A stretch of 6,613 nucleotides of DNA, taken from assembly GCA_947311815.1 (NCBI GenBank), contig CAMZMA010000060.1, forward strand, positions 1 through 6,613, given 5' to 3'. A program made the position numbers and the translations under genes. Positions 1-4,858 of this stretch are shown here, one piece after another. How positions within the stretch are numbered: position 1 is the first letter of the stretch; each line of letters begins with the position of its first letter. The notes under the pieces are model-generated. The model was given only the letters and a program-made list of their open reading frames with translations. It searched no databases and was not told the DNA's origin. This DNA comes from an uncultured Flavobacteriaceae bacterium (GTDB lineage Bacteria; Bacteroidota; Bacteroidia; Flavobacteriales; Flavobacteriaceae).

Positions 1-1
1 C

Positions 2-1159
2 ATGGTATATCAAGATGGGAAAGGTGGCCCTTCGTATATGAAACGATTCAATGTAAGCTCAATTACAAGAGAAAAAGAATATGATTTAACCAATGGAGCT
101 AAAGGTTCTAAATTATTTTATTTTTCTCATAACCCTAACGGTAGAAGAGAAGTGGTAACTGTAAAACTTAGACCAAGACCGCATCTAAAGAAAGTGAAAT
201 TTGATATAGATTTTGGAGAATTAATCATAAAAGGAAGAAGTTCGAAAGGAAATAGAGCAACCAAAGAATTAATATCTAAAGTAGAACAAAAAGAAGTTGG
301 AGGGTCAACATTGGCCGCTCGTAAAGTATGGTGGGACGATGTAGTGAGAAGATTAAATGATGAAGGAAGGGGGAAATACCTAGGACAATTTAAAGGTGAT
401 GATAAAATACTGACACTCCACCAATCCGGTAACTATAAGTTGTCAGGATTTGAATTAGCCACAAAATTTGATGATGATTTAATCTCCATAGAAAAATGGG
501 TTCCAGAGCGTCCTGTAGCTTGTGTTTATTGGAATGTAGAAAAAGAATTATACTATGTAAAACGATTCTTAGTTGAAAAATCAAGCAAAAGAGTTTTGTT
601 CATACCAGAAGATGAAGGAACAGAATTGGTGGTTGCCTCTACGCAATACTTGCCAAAAATTAAGATTGAATACAACAAAAGGTTGAGAGAGACCAAACAC
701 CTACCCGATAAGATAGAAGAACTAAACAATATCATTGATGTAAAAGGATATAAAGCAATAGGTAATCAATTGACCAAGCTCAAAATAAAGGAAATATCAT
801 TGCTTGATACAATGGAAGGAGAGGAGTGGCCTGTGGAGGAGGTAGAGGAAGAGTTTATCTCCCTTAAAGATGAAGTTTCATCAGAACTAGAGACAGAAGC
901 AAACCCAATGGAAAACAACGGATCTAACGAGGCAATCGAAGACGAAGCGGTATTGCTTCCGAATGAAGCTCCTAAAACAGAGTCAGAAGTAATCACTCCT
1001 ATAAAAGATGAAGGTCCAATCGAAGTAGAATGGGAGGTGTCATCACCTAAAGAGGATATTGAAGATTCTAAAGATACGAAAAAAGAAACCCCAAAGAAGA
1101 AAAAGAACAATCCAATAAAAGACGCAGATGATGAAAGCGAACAAATGACGTTATTTTAG
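2..1159 (+). CDS. parC: DNA topoisomerase IV subunit A, C-terminal part (5' end outside window)
   Basis: ParC is the cleavage and strand-passage subunit of topoisomerase IV, which acts with ParE to decatenate daughter chromosomes. Only the C-terminal part is here. Visible residues 1-230 match the beta-pinwheel domain of Bacteroidota ParC: DGKGGPSYMKRFNV (5-18), TREKEYDLTNGAKG (22-35), YFSHNPNG (40-47), IKGRSSKGN (76-84), KVWWDDVVRRLN (108-119) and EKWVPERP (164-171). The breakage-reunion domain with the active-site tyrosine lies upstream of the window. The ATG at base 2 is almost certainly an internal methionine, because the protein starts mid-domain and no leader is visible. Residues about 275-380 form a low-complexity tail, acidic first, then a lysine cluster (360-368), then acidic again, ending in QMTLF. 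It runs convergently toward gyrA. Identification as ParC rather than GyrA rests on remembered family patterns and on a complete gyrA lying next door. Confidence 0.92.
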   Translation: MVYQDGKGGPSYMKRFNVSSITREKEYDLTNGAKGSKLFYFSHNPNGRREVVTVKLRPRPHLKKVKFDIDFGELIIKGRSSKGNRATKELISKVEQKEVGGSTLAARKVWWDDVVRRLNDEGRGKYLGQFKGDDKILTLHQSGNYKLSGFELATKFDDDLISIEKWVPERPVACVYWNVEKELYYVKRFLVEKSSKRVLFIPEDEGTELVVASTQYLPKIKIEYNKRLRETKHLPDKIEELNNIIDVKGYKAIGNQLTKLKIKEISLLDTMEGEEWPVEEVEEEFISLKDEVSSELETEANPMENNGSNEAIEDEAVLLPNEAPKTESEVITPIKDEGPIEVEWEVSSPKEDIEDSKDTKKETPKKKKNNPIKDADDESEQMTLF

Positions 1160-1179
1160 GGAGAGATTATAATCTTTTC
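1160..1179 (+). terminator. Weak hairpin directly after parC stop
   Basis: The palindrome AGATTATAATCT (1164-1175) starts five bases after the parC stop. With G:U pairs the arms extend to 1160-1169 and 1170-1179. Four T's (1175-1178) overlap the right arm. The stem is AT-rich and the T tract is short, so this would be a weak intrinsic terminator at best. Confidence 0.3.
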
Positions 1180-1352
1180 AACCTTGTCTTTTGAGCCATG
1201 CTAAAGTTACAGGAAACTGCGAAGCATTATCCTAACCTATTTGTGCATTGGCAATAAATATGGTTTAAACCCAACTTGACTTTGTAAAATCCAAACTTCC
1301 TTTATACAGGGTGATTCGTGGCGTCTGATTTAGAATTCGGGTAACAAGGATT

Positions 1353-1508
1353 TTAATCTAAAAAAGGTGCTGTTTTATAGTTGAGGGCATCATATATTTC
1401 TGTTGCCTTGACATCTAGAATAGAACAAGTTCTAAAGTAAGCGTTCGGTAATCTACGCCCCACGTCCCACGCATTTATACAACAAAAGACCCTCAATGTT
1501 GAGGGTAG
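1353..1508 (-). pseudogene. Possible coding remnant, 51 open codons without ATG
   Basis: On the minus strand this frame stays open for 51 codons, from just after a TGA to a TAA at 1353-1355. It has no ATG; a TTG at 1494-1496 is the only plausible start and lies inside a hairpin. The translation includes NAWDVGRRLPNAYF followed by ILDVKATEIYDALNYKTAPF, which looks more protein-like than random AT-rich DNA because of its mix of charged, aromatic and small residues. No domain is recognised. It may be the decayed end of a gene, part of a dispersed repeat, or simply a chance open stretch in the GC-richer patch. Confidence 0.22.
1489..1506 (-). terminator. CCCTCAA/TTGAGGG hairpin, possible minus-strand terminator
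   Basis: Arms ACCCTCAA (1489-1496) and TTGAGGGT (1499-1506) pair perfectly around TG; in practice the loop opens to at least four bases. Read on the minus strand the stem is followed by CTTTTGTTG, a poor T tract. Read on the plus strand no T tract follows. A third TTGAGGG copy lies at 1381-1387. It could be a weak back-up terminator for gyrA readthrough or part of an unrecognised repeat. Confidence 0.35.
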
Positions 1509-1529
1509 TCAAAAAGAATCTGTTTTTCA

Positions 1530-1667
1530 TCAAATATTAGCACTTTCAAAAAATAGTTTTTCCGTTTTGTATAAAAACACCTTTTACAAACTTGTTTTTT
1601 ATTTGGGAAAGTAACGGATAAGCATTTTTTTTATTTTCCAGAATCGCTCTAGTGCTTGTTTAGCATT
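1530..1667 (-). pseudogene. Possible frameshifted coding remnant downstream of gyrA
   Basis: Three short minus-strand frames join into a plausible peptide if two shifts are allowed. The first reads NAKQALERFWK (from 1667), then shifts at an eight-base homopolymer (1625-1632). The second reads KNAYPLLSQIKNKFVKGVF and continues to a TGA at 1546-1548, where a six-base homopolymer (1548-1553) sits. The third continues ESANI to a TGA at 1530-1532. Shifts at homopolymers are a usual sign of pseudogene decay, but stitching frames in AT-rich DNA is prone to false positives. No start codon or known domain is visible. Confidence 0.2.
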
Positions 1668-1713
1668 TCATAGCGAATTCGAGTTAATTTTAAAAAGGTC
1701 TAAAAATAGTCAT

Positions 1714-1748
1714 AAAAAAAAGCCATTGCAGTCTGCAATGGCTTTTTT
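1714..1748. terminator. Strong bidirectional intrinsic terminator of gyrA
   Basis: A perfect GCCATTGCA/TGCAATGGC stem (1722-1730 with 1734-1742) closes on a three-base loop, GTC. It is flanked by eight A's on the left (1714-1721) and six T's on the right (1743-1748), so each strand reads as GC-containing stem plus T tract. On the minus strand the stem begins 28 bases past the gyrA stop and is followed by eight T's. On the plus strand it can also stop transcription coming through from parC, which suits its place between convergent genes. Confidence 0.9.
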
Positions 1749-1770
1749 ATGTGTTTGAAATTTAGTGCGT

Positions 1771-4302
1771 TTATTCTTCTTCAGAACCTCCTGATGTAGG
1801 AGTTACATCCTCCATACCTTCTAGCACATCTTCATCTTCGTCATCTCTTTCTACTTTTGCTACAGCAGCTATTTCATCTTTGCCTCTCAGCTTGATTAGA
1901 CGTACTCCTTGAGTTGCTCTCCCCATAGTTCTTAAAGAATCTACGTGCATACGAATAATAATACCAGACTTGTTAATAATCATAATATCATCATCATCTG
2001 TAACTACTTTTATTGCTACCAGTTCTCCTGTTTTGTCCGTTACGTTGAGGGTTTTAACTCCTTTTCCGCCTCTATTGGTAACTCTATATATAGCATCTCC
2101 TGTTTCAGGGTCGTTTAGTAAAGTACGTTTGCCATATCCTTTCTCAGAGACTACTAATATTGTGTTTGAGAAGTCTTCAACGCATACCATACCTATTACT
2201 TCATCTTTTTCGTGAGATAAACGTATTCCTCTAACTCCAGATGCTGTTCGTCCCATTGATCTTACTTTAGCTTCTGGGAATCGAATTGCTCTACCTGATT
2301 TCAAGGCCATGAGTATTTCATTGTTACCGTTTGTAAGTTTAGCTTCCAATAGTTCATCTCCTTCACGAATTCCAATGGCATTAATCCCATTAGTTCTTGG
2401 TCTAGAATAGGCTTCTAATTTGGTTTTCTTTATGATACCGTTTTTAGTACACATCACAATGAAGTTGTTATTTACATATTCTTCATCTTTTAAGTTGTTT
2501 ACATTGATGTATGCTTTTACTTTATCGTCTTGCGGTATGTTTATTAGGTTTTGTATGGCTCTTCCTTTTGAGGCTTTTGATCCTTCTGGAATTTCAAATA
2601 CTCGCATCCAAAAGCATCTTCCTTGTTCTGTAAACACCAATAGGAAGTTGTGGTTCGTGGCAACAAATAACTCTTCTAAGAAGTCTTTATCTCTAGTTTG
2701 TGTTCCTTTAGATCCTACTCCTCCTCTGTGCTGTACTTTGTATTCGTCAAGTTTTGTTCGTTTTATGTATCCTGCATGACTTATGGTTACTACAACTTCA
2801 TCGTCTGGAATCAAATCTTCAATACTCATTTCTGAAGCAGAGTATTCTATGATAGATCTTCTCTCGTCACCATATTTATCTTTGATTTCTATTAGTTCCT
2901 CTTTAATGATGCTCATTCTCCTATCTTCTGAAGAAAGTATATCCTTTAAGTCGGTAATGGTTTTCATGATGTCGTCATATTCAGCTCGAAGCTTATCTTG
3001 TTCAAGTCCGGTAAGTTGACGCAATCTCATTTCAACAATTGCCTTAGATTGAATCTCCGATAATTTGAATCTTTCGATTAAGTTTGCTCTTGCTTCATCT
3101 GCATTTTTAGATGCTCTGATTATTTTAATTACTTCGTCAATGTTATCCGAAGCAATGATTAAACCTTCTAATATATGCGCTCTTTCTTCTGCCTTTCTCA
3201 ATTCGTATTTGGTTCTACGAATCACTACTTCGTGTCTGTGTTCTACGAAGTGATAAATCATATCCTTGAGGTTGAGAACCTCAGGTCTTCCATTTACAAG
3301 TGCTATGTTATTTATTGAGAATGAGGTTTGTAGAGCGGTGTATTTAAATAGTTTGTTTAATACTACATTAGAGATAGCATCTCTTTTTATTTCGTAAACT
3401 ATTCGCATTCCATTACGATCTGATTCATCTCTAAGTTCGGAAATTCCTGCTATTTTCCCATCATTCACTAAAGCAGCAGTTTTAGCAATCATATCTGCTT
3501 TATTCACTTGATATGGAATCTCGGTTACTATGATAGCTTCTCGTCCTTCACGAATTTCTTCGATAGTAGCTTTTGCTCTCATTACAATCCTACCTTTTCC
3601 TTCATGGAATGCATTTTTAACCCCTTCATATCCGTAAATGATTCCACCTGTAGGGAAATCGGGAGCTTTTATGTATTGCATCAGTCCATCAATATCAATA
3701 TCTCTATTGTCAATGTATGCAATTGTCCCATTGATGACCTCTGTAAGGTTATGTGGTGCCATGTTGGTAGCCATACCTACAGCAATACCTGATGCTCCAT
3801 TGATTAATAAAGTAGGAACACGTGTTGGTAAAACAACAGGTTCAGAAAGTGTGTCATCAAAATTTGGCGAGAAATCTACTGTTTCTTTGTCTAAATCAGA
3901 TAACAACTCTTCTGCTATTTTTTTTAGTCTAGCTTCTGTATAACGCATTGCCGCTGGACTATCTCCATCTACCGATCCGAAGTTACCTTGACCATCTACT
4001 AATGGGTAGCGTAACGACCAATGTTGAGCCATACGTACCATTGCATCATAAACAGATGTATCACCATGCGGGTGATACTTCCCTAAAACTTCACCTACAA
4101 CTCTAGCGGATTTTTTATGAGCTCCTGTAGCTTTAATTCCTAATTCGTGCATTCCAAACAATACTCTACGGTGAACTGGTTTCAGACCGTCTCGTACATC
4201 AGGCAATGCTCTTGAAACAATAACAGACATCGAATAATCGATGTAAGCACTTTTCATTTCATCCTCAATATTAATAGGAATTATTTTTTCTCCTTCTGTC
4301 AT
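1771..4302 (-). CDS. gyrA: DNA gyrase subunit A
   Basis: GyrA (843 residues; about 875 in E. coli) forms A2B2 gyrase with GyrB, cuts and rejoins the gate DNA segment, and wraps DNA so that ATP use gives negative supercoils. The breakage-reunion domain covers about 9-490: IEDEMKSAYIDYSMSVIVSR (12-31), ALPDVRDGLKPVHRRV (32-47), KYHPHGDTSVYD (75-86), catalytic Tyr121 with Arg120 in AAMRYTEARL, and GASGIAVGMATN (169-180), where Ile173 aligns with the DNA-intercalating Ile174 of E. coli. The beta-pinwheel domain covers about 495-815, with the GyrA box in the form QHRGGVG (524-530). A highly acidic tail closes the protein (819-843). The quinolone positions aligned to E. coli Ser83 and Asp87 are Thr82 and Asp86. 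The ATG at 4300-4302 fits the family N-terminus. A terminator follows 28 bases after the stop. It is full length with no break. Confidence 0.98.
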   Translation of the reverse strand: MTEGEKIIPINIEDEMKSAYIDYSMSVIVSRALPDVRDGLKPVHRRVLFGMHELGIKATGAHKKSARVVGEVLGKYHPHGDTSVYDAMVRMAQHWSLRYPLVDGQGNFGSVDGDSPAAMRYTEARLKKIAEELLSDLDKETVDFSPNFDDTLSEPVVLPTRVPTLLINGASGIAVGMATNMAPHNLTEVINGTIAYIDNRDIDIDGLMQYIKAPDFPTGGIIYGYEGVKNAFHEGKGRIVMRAKATIEEIREGREAIIVTEIPYQVNKADMIAKTAALVNDGKIAGISELRDESDRNGMRIVYEIKRDAISNVVLNKLFKYTALQTSFSINNIALVNGRPEVLNLKDMIYHFVEHRHEVVIRRTKYELRKAEERAHILEGLIIASDNIDEVIKIIRASKNADEARANLIERFKLSEIQSKAIVEMRLRQLTGLEQDKLRAEYDDIMKTITDLKDILSSEDRRMSIIKEELIEIKDKYGDERRSIIEYSASEMSIEDLIPDDEVVVTISHAGYIKRTKLDEYKVQHRGGVGSKGTQTRDKDFLEELFVATNHNFLLVFTEQGRCFWMRVFEIPEGSKASKGRAIQNLINIPQDDKVKAYINVNNLKDEEYVNNNFIVMCTKNGIIKKTKLEAYSRPRTNGINAIGIREGDELLEAKLTNGNNEILMALKSGRAIRFPEAKVRSMGRTASGVRGIRLSHEKDEVIGMVCVEDFSNTILVVSEKGYGKRTLLNDPETGDAIYRVTNRGGKGVKTLNVTDKTGELVAIKVVTDDDDIMIINKSGIIIRMHVDSLRTMGRATQGVRLIKLRGKDEIAAVAKVERDDEDEDVLEGMEDVTPTSGGSEEE

Positions 4303-4339
4303 AAATATTAAATTAAATTTTTATTCATTTTACAAGGAT

Positions 4340-4370
4340 GCAATATACAATAAGTCTATATTTTGAACAA
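4340..4370 (-). promoter_or_regulatory. Candidate gyrA promoter (Bacteroidota type)
   Basis: On the minus strand TTG (4368-4370) is followed after exactly 20 bases by TATATTG (4341-4347). This is close to the Bacteroidota primary-sigma pattern of a TTG-containing -33 element, about 19-21 bases, and a TAnnTTTG -7 box, one T short in the -7 box. The implied start near 4333 would give a leader of about 30 bases. The leader has no Shine-Dalgarno sequence and is A/T-rich just before the ATG, as is common in this phylum. Confidence 0.42.
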
Positions 4371-4484
4371 TATTTTTTTAATAAAAAAGCGATGTTTTAT
4401 TAACAATTTAAGCTGTTTTTTAACAATGCAGTGGATTCATATATGAAAACACATATGTAATCAAATAACCATTTGTATCGTTCT

Positions 4485-4526
4485 AAAAAAACATGTAACA
4501 ATAATACTATTATTGTTACATGTTTT
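4485..4526 (-). terminator. Long AT-rich hairpin terminator after the small gene
   Basis: Arms at 4488-4506 and 4508-4526 are perfectly complementary over 19 bases around a single central base. Read on the minus strand the stem ends in a run of T's (complement of the seven A's at 4485-4491). It starts 33 bases after the stop of the 67-residue gene and lies about 115 bases upstream of the gyrA -33 element. It would separate ettA/small-gene transcription from gyrA. The stem is long and low in GC, which is unusual for an intrinsic terminator; a protein-binding palindrome is an alternative. Confidence 0.75.
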
Positions 4527-4558
4527 GCAATATAATTGAGGGATTTATAATTATTAGC

Positions 4559-4762
4559 TTAAGCCACAACTTCAATATTTGATTTTTTACGTTTTAATTC
4601 TTTAAACAGAATCTGTACTTCTAACATGTTTTTCTCAAAACTAGGAATCGTATTTTTAACAACTTTCAAAACAACATTTGTCTTTTTTTTATTTGCCGTA
4701 AAAAAAGAGTCAAAATTTAAAATTGCATCTAATTCAGACTTTAACGGATTTGATTTCATCAT
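4559..4762 (-). CDS. Small hypothetical protein, 67 residues
   Basis: I do not recognise this protein. It opens with two consecutive methionine codons (4760-4762 and 4757-4759); an in-frame TAG eight codons before the first ATG rules out a longer ATG start. There is no signal peptide or membrane segment. Residues 9-21 (SELDAILNFDSFF) look helical; the region 25-37 is lysine-rich then valine-rich (KKKTNVVLKVVKN); residues 40-60 (SFEKNMLEVQILFKELKRKK) read as an amphipathic, coiled-coil-like helix with a basic end. Net charge is positive, so nucleic-acid or ribosome contact is possible, but this is only inference. It lies 96 bases after the ettA stop on the same strand, with no clear terminator between, so co-transcription is possible; I found no convincing promoter of its own. 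A strong hairpin terminator 33 bases downstream and ordinary AT-rich codon use support a real gene. Confidence 0.6.
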   Translation of the reverse strand: MMKSNPLKSELDAILNFDSFFTANKKKTNVVLKVVKNTIPSFEKNMLEVQILFKELKRKKSNIEVVA

Positions 4763-4789
4763 AACTTTAACTTTAAGATACCTCTAAAG

Positions 4790-4846
4790 TAAAACGATTT
4801 AATCAAATAAAACTATACAATTATATATTCGTAAATAATCGTTTTA
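4790..4846. repeat. Ten-base inverted repeat in the ettA-small gene gap
   Basis: TAAAACGATT (4790-4799) and AATCGTTTTA (4837-4846) are exact reverse complements separated by 37 AT-rich bases. They sit between the ettA stop and the small gene's ATG. No T tract fits an intrinsic terminator. It could be an operator or an mRNA fold in the small gene's leader, or chance pairing in AT-rich DNA. Confidence 0.3.
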
Positions 4847-4858
4847 AATTCGTATTTT

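Larger units (their letters stand above)
1333..1687 (+). repeat. Two related short direct repeats, GAATTCG(A/G)GT(T)AA
   Basis: GAATTCGGGTAA at 1333-1344 and GAATTCGAGTTAA at 1675-1687 lie in the same orientation about 342 bases apart, inside the parC-gyrA spacer. They agree at 11 of 13 aligned positions. They bracket both coding-like fragments and the GC-richer patch, so they could mark the ends of an inserted or duplicated segment. At this length chance similarity is a real alternative. Confidence 0.3.
1160..1770. other. Long spacer between convergent parC and gyrA
   Basis: This 611-base stretch holds no ATG-initiated ORF long enough to call as a gene. It contains the hairpin after parC, the palindrome GGTTTAAACC (1262-1271), an imperfect palindrome TAGAAC-AA-GTTCTA (1421-1434), a GC-richer patch around 1441-1473, a CCCTCAA/TTGAGGG hairpin (1489-1506), two related GAATTC-containing repeats (1333 and 1675), and the bidirectional terminator at 1714-1748. 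Two stop-bounded minus-strand stretches have a coding-like composition and are listed separately. I see no tRNA, rRNA or CRISPR structure. Most spacers between convergent bacterial genes are much shorter, so part of it is likely decayed coding or inserted repeat DNA; that is inference. Confidence 0.6.

Noticed and set aside
2..4. ATG at base 2 as a true start of the first gene
   Set aside because: The protein begins inside the ParC pinwheel domain and lacks the whole catalytic part, so the gene continues beyond the left edge.
766..1110. 114-codon open frame on the minus strand
   Set aside because: It is antisense to the parC tail; its serine/phenylalanine-rich translation is the mirror of the Glu/Lys-rich codons of the real gene.
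1269..1275. ACCCAAC as an integron attC core (RYYYAAC)
   Set aside because: No matching GTTRRRY partner or attC-like fold was found nearby, and no integrase is in the window.
1421..1434. TAGAAC-AA-GTTCTA as a LexA/SOS box
   Set aside because: The half-sites resemble GAAC...GTTC, but the spacing is two bases instead of four and no gene start lies downstream.
2420..2779. 119-codon open frame on the plus strand inside gyrA
   Set aside because: It is a shadow of gyrA, whose full-length conserved frame lies on the other strand; the translation has no recognisable domain.
3508..3943. Two overlapping plus-strand frames inside gyrA
   Set aside because: Both are antisense to the conserved breakage-reunion domain and overlap each other in different frames.
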